From UBA12077 sp963665525 (GTDB taxonomy: Bacteria; Bacteroidota; Bacteroidia; Bacteroidales; UBA12077), in the NCBI GenBank assembly GCA_963665525.1, contig OY762280.1, forward strand, positions 1,860,001 through 1,924,000: a stretch of 64,000 bases of DNA. The letters are read 5' to 3'. The first letter of the stretch is position 1. Every line of letters begins with the position of its first letter. Both the position numbers and the translations under genes were made by a program. Under the pieces are notes generated by a model, which had not been told where the DNA came from, did not search any database, and saw nothing but the letters and a program-made list of their open reading frames with translations. Shown here piece by piece: positions 34,811-49,200 of this stretch.

Positions 34811-36184
34811 ATGAAAAAATATTTACTACTTACCCTTACATTAGTTTCTATTTTGGGCATTCATAAAATAAATGCTCAAATGGATAATTTAGCAAACATG
34901 AGTTCTGAATGGATACGAATGAATAATCGTAATGCATCGCTCGATGCTGCTGATATTGTAAATTACAACCCAGCAGGATTGACATTTTTAGAAGATGGTT
35001 TTCATATTAACTTAAGTAATCAAACATTAATTCGTCAACCAAAACACACTTATGATTTAGGTTTAGGTGAAGGAGAAAAATCCTACGAACAAGATGGTAT
35101 TGATCCATTCTTACCTATGCTTTATGCTGCTTATGTTAAGAATAACTGGGCTATTTCTACTGGTGTTTTTATCTCAGGCGGAGGGGCAACTGTAAATTAT
35201 CCTGATGGTTCCATATCAACAGATATTATTACCCAACAAATCCTGTTTACAACACCTGCTCCATCCCCATTTCCAGCAGGAACAACATTGAATGATATTT
35301 ATGGTGCAAATACTCAATCTCTTGAAGCATCGTCTTATTATTTAACAGTTCCATTAAGCTTTACATATGCTATAAACGATATGTTTTCTTTTTCATTAGG
35401 AGGAAGATACATCAAAGGAATCAACAATACAAAAGCCTCATTAAGCTTAACAGATTCACCATATAGCTTACCAGATACGGAAATTAAGATTGATTATGAT
35501 GCAAATGCTAATGGTATTGGTTATGTAATTGGAGCAAACGTAGCTATCAATGAAAAATTAAACCTTGCAGCTCATTATGAATCGAAAGTAAAACTTGATT
35601 TTGAAAATGATGTAAAAACAGACGATACTGGTATGTTTACAGATGGTGCTAAAAATCGTAGAGACCTTCCTGCTGTTTTAAATACTGGTATTTCATATAA
35701 AATAACTGAAAAATTAAGAACAGAAATCAATTACAATTATTATTTCCAAAAAAATGCTGATTGGGGTAAAACCTCAGAAGGAACTCCTTTAGAAAAAGAA
35801 AGCTCTGAATTAGCAGGGAATTGTTACACTCTTGGTGCTGGCTTCGCTTACGATTTAAACGAAAAAGCACAACTTAGCCTTGGTTGTTCATATACTCATT
35901 TTAGCTACCCTAGCGATAGAGATAAAGAAATCTATTATTCTAATTTAGGTTTATATGAAGCATTAAAAAATCCGAATTTTAATGTTGGTTTTGGAGGTTC
36001 TTACGAAGTTCTTAAAAACCTAGATTTAAATCTTGGTTTTGGAATCACTTTCTGGGAAGATTATGAAATTAGTTCTGTGAATGCTGAGATGCTTCAATCA
36101 GCTGGCATTCCAATTACAGATACAAATGTTCAATGCGAAGACAGAGGTTATGTTATAAGTATAGGTCTTAATTATTCTTTTTAA
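34811..36184 (+). CDS. FadL/OmpP1-like outer-membrane transport protein
   Basis: A 457-residue outer-membrane barrel with signal peptide (1-22). The start of the mature protein carries the family signature (SSEWIRMNNRNASLDAADIVNYNPAG, residues ~31-56), with alternating strands to a C-terminal aromatic (SIGLNYSF). FadL-type channels carry hydrophobic compounds such as long-chain fatty acids or aromatics across the outer membrane. Transcribed alone, with a clear terminator downstream. Confidence 0.85.
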   Translation: MKKYLLLTLTLVSILGIHKINAQMDNLANMSSEWIRMNNRNASLDAADIVNYNPAGLTFLEDGFHINLSNQTLIRQPKHTYDLGLGEGEKSYEQDGIDPFLPMLYAAYVKNNWAISTGVFISGGGATVNYPDGSISTDIITQQILFTTPAPSPFPAGTTLNDIYGANTQSLEASSYYLTVPLSFTYAINDMFSFSLGGRYIKGINNTKASLSLTDSPYSLPDTEIKIDYDANANGIGYVIGANVAINEKLNLAAHYESKVKLDFENDVKTDDTGMFTDGAKNRRDLPAVLNTGISYKITEKLRTEINYNYYFQKNADWGKTSEGTPLEKESSELAGNCYTLGAGFAYDLNEKAQLSLGCSYTHFSYPSDRDKEIYYSNLGLYEALKNPNFNVGFGGSYEVLKNLDLNLGFGITFWEDYEISSVNAEMLQSAGIPITDTNVQCEDRGYVISIGLNYSF

Positions 36185-36212
36185 GGATCTAGAATTATAA
36201 AGTTAGTATTAC

Positions 36213-36250
36213 AAAAAGAGGCAAATTATGTAATTTGCCTCTTCTCATTT
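36213..36250. terminator. Bidirectional terminator after the FadL-like gene
   Basis: Perfect 13-bp arms AAGAGGCAAATTA and complement with a 2-nt loop, flanked by A- and T-rich runs. It lies between the convergent porin and PorP/SprF genes. Confidence 0.85.
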
Positions 36251-36266
36251 TAAACGATTCTTGACT

Positions 36267-37187
36267 TTAGAATCTAAATATCTTCATTCCTTTTCGTCCA
36301 GAACTAACATTAAAATCGTAGGTTAATCTTATCTCATGCGTTCCACTATTGTACCCTGATAAACCATTGAGTGAATATTCATATCCATATCCGATATTCA
36401 ACTCTTTATAAACCTTGCCATAAACAAATAAGCCTAAAGCATCTCCTATTCGGTACATTAAGCCTCCGCCTACTAAATCCATATAAAGTCCTTGTACAGT
36501 AATATCATTGGATACCGGTGATCCAGCAACAATTTTAGTTAAAAGACTTGGCATTAATTCCCAGTCCTGATTAATTCTCCAATTATAACCTCCTACTAAA
36601 TAATAATGTCTTTTTAACTGATTATCATCGGTAGCATATTTATCATCAACTGTTGTTTGAATTAATTTTGGAATTGAAAAACCCACAAAATAGTTCTCTT
36701 CATATAAGTAGAATCCAAATCCTAAATTTGGGCTTATTTTCTTCTCATTATTTTCAAATTGAGGGTCTTCTTCATCAATTACATTTAAATCGGTCAAACC
36801 TACTTTATAGCTCGTTATTCCACCTTTTATTCCCATCGATAAAGTTAGTCGGTCTGTTACTCTTAAACGATAGGCATAATTTACTGTAAAAAAGGTGTTG
36901 TTTACAGGTCCAACTTTATCGGTAAGTAAAGTGATACCTAATCCAATTTTTCGACCTTCAACTGGCATATGACCAGACAAACTAAATGTTTTGGGAGCTC
37001 CATCCATACCAACCCATTGTAGTCGGGTTAATGCATTTACATTTAAAGTATTTGTTGTTCCTACATAAGCAGCATTAATTGATATAGGATCGAACATATA
37101 CTGCGTAAACATTGGTTCTTGTTGTGCTTTTACATGATTACAAATTGTAACAAAAAAAGCTAAACCTAATAATACTCTCTTCTTCAT
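36267..37187 (-). CDS. PorP/SprF-family type IX secretion system membrane protein
   Basis: An outer-membrane protein of 306 residues from the ATG that gives a standard signal peptide (MKKRVLLGLAFFVTICNHVKAQ). An in-frame ATG 18 bp upstream (37205) is possible. The mature protein opens with the family hallmark QQEPMFTQYMFDPISINAAYVG, followed by beta-barrel strands ending in IRLTYDFNV. PorP/SprF proteins work with T9SS substrates bearing type B sorting domains and are often encoded beside them. Here the upstream neighbour, ending 13 bp before the longer start, is such a substrate of 4675 residues. The pair is likely one operon, PorP/SprF probably helping to secrete or anchor the giant adhesin. 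Confidence 0.92.
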   Translation of the reverse strand: MKKRVLLGLAFFVTICNHVKAQQEPMFTQYMFDPISINAAYVGTTNTLNVNALTRLQWVGMDGAPKTFSLSGHMPVEGRKIGLGITLLTDKVGPVNNTFFTVNYAYRLRVTDRLTLSMGIKGGITSYKVGLTDLNVIDEEDPQFENNEKKISPNLGFGFYLYEENYFVGFSIPKLIQTTVDDKYATDDNQLKRHYYLVGGYNWRINQDWELMPSLLTKIVAGSPVSNDITVQGLYMDLVGGGLMYRIGDALGLFVYGKVYKELNIGYGYEYSLNGLSGYNSGTHEIRLTYDFNVSSGRKGMKIFRF

Positions 37188-37217
37188 ATTTAATATACGT
37201 ATCATGTTTACCCCTCC

Positions 37218-40200
37218 CTATCGTTTAATAAATACTGATCCATCATACTTCGCTCCTGTATCCTTTATTTCCAAAACATAGAAGTAAGTCCCCATTGGTA
37301 AATCCGATCCAACAGAGCTTCCAACATTTCCTTTTCCGTCCCAGTCATTTTGATAGTTATCACTAGAATACACCAGACTTCCCCAACGATTATACACTTT
37401 AATACTTGCCCTATCATAATGCTGTACATTAACTACTTCGAAAAAGTCATTAAATCCATCGTTACCTGGAGAAAATGCTTCTGGTATAATTAATTCCCTA
37501 CTATCATTATCAATATTTACAAGTGTTATATCATTAGGATCAATTCCATTATAATTTGGATCTGTACTTACAGCTGCAGATAGAACAATGGTATATGTTA
37601 CATCTCCATCAATTTCTTCATCATCCTGACCGGTAACAATAACATCTACTGTATCAGACCAGTTTTCAGGAGTAAACTCGATATTTAATTTATCAATGAT
37701 TCCCTCATCAAGATTATCCGATTCTATATCAATTGATACATTATGTAATGGCTCTGAGTTTAAAACAACTTTAAATGAAATCTCCGTTCCGTCCTCACTT
37801 GTTTGTGTTGAATCTGCAATAACAGTTACTCCTGCTTCATCATCATCCATATTTATGAGTGCAATATTGTTAATGGTTAAGCCATCATAAATAACATCAT
37901 CACTTTCTGCATTATCAATGATTATATTGTAAGCAATATCTCCATCGTCAACATCATCGTCCTGACCAGTAATAGTAACCGTTTGTTCTGTATCCCAATT
38001 CGATGCAGAGAATGTTAAACTTGTTTCTGACAATATACCTTCAGATAAATCATCAGAATTCAAATTAATAATCACATCTTGCGTAGGTTCAGTTCCAAGA
38101 ACTAGATTAAATGTTGCCTCTGTTCCATATTCTTGTGTATTACCGCTAACTGCAGAGATTATTATTCCAGGTAAAGCTCCAGACATTACATTCACTTCTA
38201 CATCTGCAAGGTCAAAATCACCATCTGCATCTGCTACCTGATATGTAAAATGATCGACACCTTCAAAACCAGGTTCAGGGGTGTATGTAATTGTATTATC
38301 ACTGTTAACAACACTTGACCCAAATATTCCTTCAGAATTTATGGATACAATAATACCTCCATCATCTAATCCGGAATCATTCCCTAAAACATCAATTGTT
38401 ACTTCATCGTTAACACCAGTATATACCTTATCATCAACGGCTACAGGCACTGAATTTTCTTCGCGAACTGTTATTGTAACATTAGCGGTTGCACAATCTC
38501 CATCTATATCACATATTTGGTATTCGTAATTATCTGTTCCGATGTAATTATTATCCGGAGTATAAGTAATGGTATTATCCTCATTTATACTGTATGTTCC
38601 ATTCGAAGGATTTGAAACAACTGTTAATACTAATCCTCCATTTTCTAATCCTGTATCATTGTCCAGAACTTCAATCTTTACAGCAGTATTCATACTAGTA
38701 CCACGAGCATCATCAACAGCTACAGGAATATAATTAATCTCCGATAACACAGTAATTGTTACTAATGCAGTATCCTGATCTCCTTCGCTATCTTTTAACA
38801 AGTAAATAAAATGATCAACCCCATCTGAGTACCATGGTGATGGCGTATAAGTTATTGTACGATCCTCATTAATAATTACACTTCCATTAACCGGTGGTGT
38901 ATGAATAGTCAACGAACCAAATCCATCTTCTAAACCTGTATCGTTCGATAATACATGGATATCGACTGGTGTGTTTTCTTCTGTAGTAGCAGCATCTGGA
39001 TTAGCTACCGGAATATAATTTGTTACCCCTTCTTCTTTTACAAGCACTGTTACTGTGGCTATATCATCATCGCCATCCACATCCGTTACTCGATATTCAA
39101 AACTTGTGGTGCCTGAATAACCTTCTGCCGGTGTAAATGTAATGTTGTTATCGCCATTAACAACAGCTGTTCCATTCGCTGAACCTGACTCAATGCTTAC
39201 TACAATACCTCCATCTTCTTTGCCAGTATCATTTAATAAAACATCGATAGTTCTTGCGGTTTCGTATTCTGTGGCTACTGCATCATCATTGGCTATTGGC
39301 TGATAATCGATATCTTCGACAACACTTATTGTTACCAATGCCGTATCGCTATCTCCTTCGCTATCTTTTAACAAGTATATAAAACTATCTTCACCATCTG
39401 CAAACCATGGTGATGGTGTATAAGTGATTGTACGATCCTCATTGATAACAACACTTCCATTAACCGGTGCTGTATGAATGGTTAATGAACCAAATCCATC
39501 TTCTAAACCTGTATCGTTCGATAATACATTGATATCGACTGGTGTATTCTCTTCTGTAATAGCAGCATCCGGATTAGCTACCGGAATATAATTTGTTACC
39601 CCTTCTTCTTTGACGAGAACTGTTACTGTGGCAATATCATCATCGCCATCCACATCCGTTACTCGATATTCAAAACTTGTGGTGCCTGAATAACCTTCTG
39701 CCGGTGTAAATGTAATGCTGTTATTGCCATTAACAACAGCTGTTCCATTCGCTGAGCCTGTCTCTATCTCTACAGTTAATCCTCCATCTTCCAATCCTTC
39801 ATCATTTAGTAATACCTGGATGATTCGTGGGGTTTCATATTCTGTGGCTACTGCATCATCATTAGCTTTTGGCTGATAATTGATATCTTCCACGACACTA
39901 ATGGTTACTAGTGCTGTATCACTATCTCCTTCACTATCTTTTAACAAGTATATGAAACTATCTTCACCATCTGCAAACCATGGTGATGGCGTATAAGTAA
40001 CCGTATGATCCGAATGAATAACTACATCTCCATTCGTAGGTGCTGTATGAATGGTTAACGAACCAAATCCATCTTCTAAGCCAGTATCATTCGATAATAC
40101 ATTGATATCGACTGGTGTGTTCTCTTCTGTAATAGCAGCATCTGGATTAGCTACCGGAATATAATTCGTTACACCTTCTTCTTTGACGAGAACTGTTACT

Positions 40201-43200
40201 GTAGCAATATCATCATCGCCATCCACATCCGTTACCCGGTATTCAAAACTTGTTGTGCCTGAATAACCTTCTGCCGGTGTAAATGTAATGCTGTTATCGC
40301 CATTAACAACAGCTGTTCCATTCGCTGAGCCTGTCTCTATCTCTACCGTTAATCCTCCATCTTCCAGTCCTTCATCATTTAGTAATACCTGGATGATTCG
40401 TGGGGTTTCATATTCTGTGGCTACTGCATCATCATTAGCTTCCGGCAGATAATTAATATCTTCCACGACACTAATGCTTACCAGTGCTGTATCACTATCT
40501 CCTTCACTATCTTTTAACAAATATATGAAACTATCTTCACCATCTGCAAACCATGGTGATGGCGTATAAGTAACCGTATGATCCGAATGAATAACTACAT
40601 CTCCATTCGTAGGTGCTGTATGAATGGTTAACGAACCAAATCCATCTTCTAAGCCAGTATCATTCGATAATACATTGATATCGACTGGTGTGTTCTCTTC
40701 TGTAATAGCAGCATCCGAATTAGCTACCGGAATATAATTCGTTACCCCTTCTTCTTTGACGAGAACTGTTACTGTGGCAATATCATCATCGCCATCCACA
40801 TCCGTTACTCGATATTCAAAACTTGTTGTGCCTGAATAACCTTCTGCCGGTGTAAATGTAATGCTGTTATCGCCATTAACAACAGCTGTTCCATTCGCTG
40901 AGCCTGTCTCTATCTCTACCATTAATCCTCCATCTTCTAGTCCCATATCATTTAATAAGACATTAAAAGTCCTTGCGATTTCATATTCTGTGGCTACTGC
41001 ATCATTATTGGCTTCTGGTTGATAATTAATATCCCCTAAAACATTAATTTTTACCAATGCTGTATCACTATCTCCTTCACTATCTTTTAACAAGTAAATA
41101 AATTGGTCATCTCCATCTGCAAACCATAGTGATGGTGTGTAAGTTACTGTATTATCCGAATTAATAATTACACTTCCATTAACCGGTGGTGTATGAATAG
41201 TCAACGAACCAAATCCATCTTCTAAACCAGTATCGTTCGATAATACATTGATATCTACTGGTGTGTTCTCTTCTGTAGTAGCAGCATCTGGATTAGCTAC
41301 CGGAATATAATTCGTTACCCCTTCTTCTTTGACGAGAACTGTTACTGTAGCAATATCATCATCGCCATCCACATCCGTTACTCGATATTCAAAACTTGTT
41401 GTGCCTGAATAACCTTCTGCCGGTGTAAATGTAATGCTGTTATTGCCATTAACAACAGCTGTTCCATTCGCTGAGCCTGTCTCTATCTCTACAGTTAATC
41501 CTCCATCTTCCAGTCCTTCATCATTTAGTAATACCTGGATGATTCGTGGGGTTTCATATTCTGTGGCTACTGCATCATCATTAGCTTCTGGCAGATAATT
41601 GATATCTTCCACGACACTAATGGTTACTAGTGCTGTATCACTATCTCCTTCACTATCTTTTAACAAGTATATGAAACTATCTTCACCATCTGCAAACCAT
41701 GGTGATGGTGTATAAGTAACCGTATGATCCGAATGAATAACTACATCTCCATTCGTAGGTGCTGTATGAATGGTTAACGAACCAAATCCATCTTCTAAAC
41801 CTGTATCGTTCGATAATACATTGATGTCGACTGGTGTATTCTCTTCTGTAATAGCCGCATCCGGATTAGCTACCGGAATATAATTTGTTACCCCTTCTTC
41901 TTTGACGAAAACTGTTACTGTGGCAATATCATCATCGCCATCCACATCCGTTACCTGGTATTCAAAACTTGTTGTACCTGAATAACCTTCTGCCGGTGTA
42001 AATGTAATGCTGTTATCGCCATTAACAACAGCTGTTCCATTCGCTGAGCCTGTCTCTATCTCTACCATTAATCCTCCATCTTCCAGTCCTTCATCATTTA
42101 GTAATACCTGGATGATTCGTGGGGTTTCATATTCTGTGGCTACTGCATCATCATTAGCTTCTGGCAGATAATTGATATCTTCCACGACACTAATGGTTAC
42201 TAGTGCTGTATCACTATCTCCTTCACTATCTTTTAACAAGTATATGAAACTATCTTCACCATCTGCAAACCATGGTGATGGTGTATAAGTAACCGTATGA
42301 TCCGAATGAATAACTACATCTCCATTCGTAGGTGCTGTATGAATGGTTAATGAACCAAATCCATCTTCTAAGCCAGTATCGTTCGATAATATATTGATAT
42401 CGACTGGTGTGTTCTCTTCTGTAATAGCGGCATCCGGATTAGCTACCGGAATATAATTTGTTACCCCTTCTTCTTTGACAAGTACTTTGACAGTTGCAGT
42501 AGCACAATCTCCATTCATATCACAAACCTGATATCCAAATGATTCCATTCCTGAATATCCCGGATTAGGAGTATATGTAACTGTAAAATCTGCATTAACA
42601 TTACAAGTACCATTTAAAGGATCAACGTGTATAACAAGGCTTAGTACACCGTCCTCCAATCCGGTATCATTTAATAATACATTGATCGTTCTTGGGGTTT
42701 CATATTCTGTGGCAACTGAATCATTAAGTGCTACAGGCTGTGCATTACTTACTGGTAAAATATCAATTTTAACCCAGGCTGTATCATAATCTCCATCTAC
42801 ATCTTGTAATAAATAGATTAAACTATCCCGTCCTGTATAATCTGGGTTTGGATCATAAGTTATGGTACGATTTGTATTAATCCAGGCATTGCCGTTTTTA
42901 GGATTTGTATAAATCCTTAATGTATCAAATCCATCTTCTAAACCAATATCATTGGTTAAAACACTAATATCAACTGATGTGTTTATAAAAGTTTGAACTT
43001 CATCATTATTAGCATCTGGTATATAGTTAATTTCTTTTACGTCTATCTGAACATATGCCGTGTCTGAGTCACCGTCAACATCTGTAATCTCATAAATAAA
43101 TGATACAAGACCTATATAATCAGCTGCTGGAGTATATGTAATTGTTTGATCAGGATTTACATCTGCGTTCCCTTGAGCTGGAGCTTCATCAATAGATACT

Positions 43201-46200
43201 AAAATTCCTCCATCTTCCATTCCCTCATCATTAAACAGCACATCTACTGTTACATCTGTATTCATGCTAGTTCCTCGTTCATCGAAATTTGCTATTGGGA
43301 AATCATCTGCCCAATTTACTTTAACTGTTACATCTGCATCATCACAATCCCCTTCTGTATCACAAACAGTATATGTAAATGAATCGTCACCATTAAATAA
43401 TCCATTTGGTGAATAAGTTATTTTATTATCAGCTTCTATAGTTACATTTCCGTAAGATGGTTGTCCTGATATCGTTAAGTTAAGTCCTCCATCATCTAAT
43501 CCCTTATCGTTTAACAAAACATCTATAGTTACATCAGTATCTTCATCTGTTATTTCACTATCATTTTCTAAACGAGGTGTTGTATCATCGATATTAGTTA
43601 CCGATACATTTGGCACATAAGATATAGTATCGTAACCGACATCAGAACTGGATGGGTCTGATGTAATAATATGGTATAAAATATCTCCATCATTATCAAT
43701 ATCATCTTGACCTGTTATAGTTATCGTTTGTTCTACATTCCAGTCTACTGTTGTAAACGTTAACTGACTTGCAGAAATAATTCCTTCACTCTCATTATTA
43801 GAGTTTAAATTAATCGTTACATCATTGGTAGGTTGACTATTCAATCTTACTTTGAATGATGCTGTTCCTCCTGCTTCTGTAGTTTCCAGTCCACTTAAAG
43901 GAAAGACCGTAACTCCAGGACTATCATCATCAGCATTAACAACTTCTATAGGCGTTAAATCAATTCCATCATAATTATCATCAGAACTAACACTTGTTGC
44001 AAACAAAATATAATAGGTTTGGTTACCATCCGCAATAGCATCTTGCGCTCCAGTCACTGTAATCTTTACAGGAGTACTCCAATTCACAGAATTGAATATT
44101 ACACTTGCATCTGACACTGTTCCTTCTGCAGTATTCGAAGAACTAATTCCTATTGTAACATCATCTGTAGGTTCACTATTTAAAACAATGGTAAACTCGG
44201 CTGTTGTACCATCTTCTGATGTATTACCTGATATTGAAGATACAATAATCTCCGCATCATCATCATCAATACTTGTAACTGCAACATCAGCTGGAGTTTT
44301 GCCAGAATAATTGACATCAGTACTTACGATTGTTCCGGTAACTATGTTAAAGTCGGTATTTCCATCATCAATAAAATTATCAACTGGTGATACCGTAACT
44401 TGTTTTGGGGTTTTCCAATCATCACCTGTAGTTAAAAAGTTTATACTGGCAGGTAAAACAGTTGCTTTGTTTTCATTTTCTGAAGATATCCCGATACTTA
44501 CATTACCTGTTGGTCGACTTTTTAATACTATGGTAAAGCTTTCATCACTACCATTTTCATTGATCGTTAAAGATTCAGGATTAACAGTAAATCCCCAAGC
44601 ATCATTATCCTGATTTGTAATAGAAACATCATGAACTTCTATTTCAGAGTATAATAGATCAGCACTAACTCTTGTTGTAGTATTAATCTTATAAGGAATA
44701 TCTCCGTCATCCACATCATCATCTTGCCCTGTTACTGTAACTAACTGATTAGTCATCCAATTCGAAGGTGTAAATTCTATACTAGCTTTATCTGCAATAC
44801 CTTCTGTTGGATCATTGGTTAACAAATCCACAATAACATTTGCTGTAGGTTCTGAATTTAAACACATATTAAATTGTATCGTTGTTCCACTCTCGTTGGT
44901 GTACAATACATTGTATGGATCGACAGTAATTCCAGCATCATCATCATCAATATTGGTTATACTAACATCATCAGGGTTAAAGCCTTCATAATCTCCACCC
45001 TGTGCAGCTGCTGTAATTATTGAATATCCTACATCTCCATCATCGACAGATTCATCAACTCCCGTAACTGTAATTGTTTGTGGTTGATCCCAATTTAAGG
45101 TTGTAAACTCAACACCTGTTACAGGTTCAATAATCCCTTCAGTAGAATCACTTGTACTTAATCCAATATTAACATTTGCTGTTGGTTCAGAATCTAAAAC
45201 AATAGTAAATGTAGCTGTATGATCATCTCCTGCTGCTTCGGTTGTATTATTACTTATTGTTGATACCGTAACACCAACTTCATCATCATCAATATTGGTT
45301 ATAGCAACATCACTTGCACTTACATTCACATAATCGCCTCCATTAGCAAGTGTAGAAATGGTATATGGTTGGTCATTATCATCCAGACTATCATCAACAC
45401 CCGTTACAGTAACTTCTTTTGGTGTATTCCAATCTACAGTTGTAAAACTAACCGATGCCGGATGCTCTCCTTCACTTATATCACTTGAAGTAAAGGCTAC
45501 TGTAACTCCTGCTGTTGGTTGACTTGTCAATACTACATCAAAAGTAGCTGTATGATTGGCTCCTGCTGCCTCTGTTGTATTATTACTTATTGAAGTTACT
45601 GATAATCCACGTGTATCGTCATCGATATTTGTTATGCTCACATCTGCAGGATCATATCCAGCATAATTTCCCCCAAGAGCTGAAGCCGTGATTATAGAAT
45701 ATGTAATATCCCCATCATCAACAGCATCATCAACACCTGTGACTGTTATGGTTTGTGGTGTACTCCAATTAGCAGCAGTAAACTCTACATTGATTACTGG
45801 AGCAATGGTTCCCTCTGAACTATTACTGGAGCTTAATCCAATGGTAACATCAGCAGTTGGCTGACAATCCAGAACAATAGTAAAAGTAGCTGTATGGTTT
45901 ACTCCTGCTGCCTCTGTAGTATTATGATTAATTCCGGATACAGTAACACCAACATCATCATCATCTATATTGGTTATGGATACATCATTTGCATTCACAT
46001 TCACATAATCGCCTCCGTTAGCAAGTGAAGAAATGGTATAAGGCTGGTCATCATCGTCCAAACTATCATCAATACCAGTTACAGTAACAATTTGTGGTTG
46101 ATCCCAATTTGCTGTAGTAAAATTAACTGAAGCAGGATGTTCTCCTTCGCTAATATCACTGGAAGTAAAGTCTACAGTCACTCCTGCTGTTGGTTGACTG

Positions 46201-49200
46201 TTTAGTACAATAGTAAATGTAGCTGTATGATCATCTCCTGCTGCTTCGGTTGTATTATTACTTATACCTGACACTGTCAATCCTCGGATATCATCATCAA
46301 TATTACTTAGATTTATATCACTAAAGCTTTTATCATGATAATTTCCATCAGAACTGCTTGTATTAGATATTGATATATAATATGGTTGGTCACCATCGTC
46401 TATATCTTCATCCACCCCAGTGACTGTAATTAATTTAGTTCCCCATTCGCTTGGTGTAAATGTAATGGTTGAAGGACTGACCGTTCCTTCTCCTATATCA
46501 CTTGATTCAATGGTATTAATCGTTACATCATTAGTTGGTTGAGTGTTTAACTCAATTGTAAATGTAGCTGTATGATCATCGCCCGCTGCTTCGGTTGTAT
46601 TATTAGTTATTGGCGAGATGGTTATTCCTGCCACATCATTGTCTGAATTGGTTACAGAAATATCGGAAACAGCTAATCCATTATAATTTCCATCAGAACT
46701 AGAAGCTGTTGTAGTAACTATATATGTAATTGGTCCATCCTGAATCTCATCATCTTCACCAGTAAAAGTAACTACTTGAGGTACATTCCAATTACCTGAA
46801 GTAAAAGTAATAGAGCCAACACTAATACTACCTTCTGTTGCATCAACTCCTGCAAATGTTAATGTTACATCATGCGAAGGTTGAGAATTTAAAGTAAAAC
46901 TAACACTTCCTGTTCCTCCACCTTCGGTTGTACTAACAGTTGTTGTTGAAAGATTAACAGTAGCAACATCATTATCTGCATTTTGTGCCGAGATTATAAT
47001 ATCAGATTCTTTTACATAAGTTGTATCGCCTGAAAATACCGAAACGGTAATATTATAATTTACATTTCCATCAATAAAATCATCATCTTCTCCGTTTATT
47101 CTAACTTGCTGATTTGTAATCCAGTTAGACGTCGTAAAACTTAATGTCCCAACAGATACAGTTCCTTCACTTGCATCATCAGAAGTTATTTCAAGTACAA
47201 TGGTCGATAATGGTTGTGACTGTAAATGAATTGATAAGTCGGTATATCCACCATCTTCATCTGTAGTTATGTTTGCTAGCTGAGAAATCCATATTCCGGC
47301 ATTATCATTATCCGTATTCGTGATATTCACATCTGAGGCATTTAAGCCATCGTAATTTGAATCTCCGGGACTTAATGCTGCATCGGTTACAATATCATAC
47401 TGAATGTCACCATCTTCCACTTGATCATCTTGTCCTGTTACAGTAAATAATACAGGCATACCCCAGTTTCCTGATGTAAATGTCACCGTACTTGGCGACA
47501 CTGTTCCTTCGCCTGGATCATTGGATGCCAAATCAATTGTAACATTTCCTGTTGGTTCAGAATTCAGTACAATAGTAAATGTAGCTGTACCTGAACTTTC
47601 TGTTGTCGTTAATCCACTGGTTGGAGAAACATTTATTCCATAGCTATCATCATCGATATTTGTAACACTAACATTAGCAACGGGCAGCTTATCAAAATTG
47701 CCATCCGTACTTTCTGATAAACTTGTTAAAATAGTATATCCCTGATCGTCATCATCAATATCATCATCTGCTCCTTCTACAGTTACATTAACTCCGGTTA
47801 ACCAGTTTGCACTATTTAAGGTTATGAATGCTACAGTAGCATCACCCTCACTTGAATTACTTGAACTTAATTCTATAATAACATCTGCTGATGGTTCACA
47901 TGACAGTCTAATATTAAAATCATCTGTTGTTATACCATCTTCGGAAGTTATGAGTCCACTAGTAGGATTTACTATTACTGCTGCTGTATCTTTATCTTCG
48001 TTTGTTAAAAGAATATCGTCAGCATCCATTCCATGATAAAAACTATTAATATTGGCACACGAAGCAACTCCTAGCATTACCGAATATGGTTGATCTCCAT
48101 CAATAATATCATCATCAACACCGGTAATCGTAACTGTTTGAGGTTCGTCCCAATTAGCTGTTGTAAATATCAATTCAGTGATACCTATTGTTCCTTCTCC
48201 AATATCGTTAGAACTTACTGGTATAGTTACTTCGTCTAATGGTTCTGTATTTAAAACTACGGTAAACACAGCTGTTTCTGCATCTTCACTTGTAATGGCA
48301 TCATTAATATTAACTGTAATATCAGGTGTACTTACATAAATAAGTGCAGTATCCTCCAAAAGAAATTCACAATTCCCGTTATCTGCTCCAATGGTAAAAA
48401 GATTATCTCCTAATGATAGATAAGATTCAAGAACTGTAATTGATAATGGGTTTCCAGGTCCAGATATTGTATCAATAGGATTATCATCCTGATATATAAT
48501 ATAATCTACATCCGTTTGTGCATTATTGATAAGAATAGTACCATCATGCCATGGATCAATAGTATCTCCTGTTACTGTTAATGCGGTATTTGGTGGATTA
48601 ATAACTGATATTTCAAATTCATCAGATTCGTTCTGACAACCATCTTTATCTACAAAAAGAGTATAATCGATTCCATCATTCAGTAGTGATGCACTAGTAA
48701 TATCCAGATTTCGACCAGTTGCAATTTCTACTCCTCCTTTTCTCCAGGAGTAAGTTGCATTAGCAACGGTTGCTGTTAAGTAAATCTGTTCCCCTGTACA
48801 CACATTTGGATCACCTGTAAAAGTAGTTAATGGAGCTACATCAACATTGAAGTATCGTGTTGATATACAGCCATCTTTTTTTACTGTTAAAGACCATAAG
48901 CCAACATCAACAAATCCAGCATCCTGGAATAAAACTTTTTCATCAGAAACCTCGGTGCCATTAAAATTCCATGAAATAGAATCGGCACCATTTTCTTGTG
49001 CTATCAAATATAAATCCTGGTTTCCACAAACAGTGGTATCTCCAGAGAATTGTAAATCCGGACCAACATAAACAGTAAACTCTTCTATAACCTGCGTATA
49101 TTCATCCTCAACCATCACATATATAATGGCATCACCAGAAGCATAATCAGCCGGAGTTACTGTTACCGTTCTGTTTGCTCCTGATCCTTCTATGACAACA

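Noticed and set aside
38745..42485. Regular spacing suggested a CRISPR-like or satellite array
   Set aside because: The period is 573 bp, the reading frame is unbroken, and the repeats encode protein domains.
44092..44613. Two adjacent plus-strand ORFs opposite the giant adhesin
   Set aside because: Low-complexity Ser/Val/Thr-rich translations, as expected from reading Asp/Thr-rich repeats in reverse; shadows of the adhesin gene.
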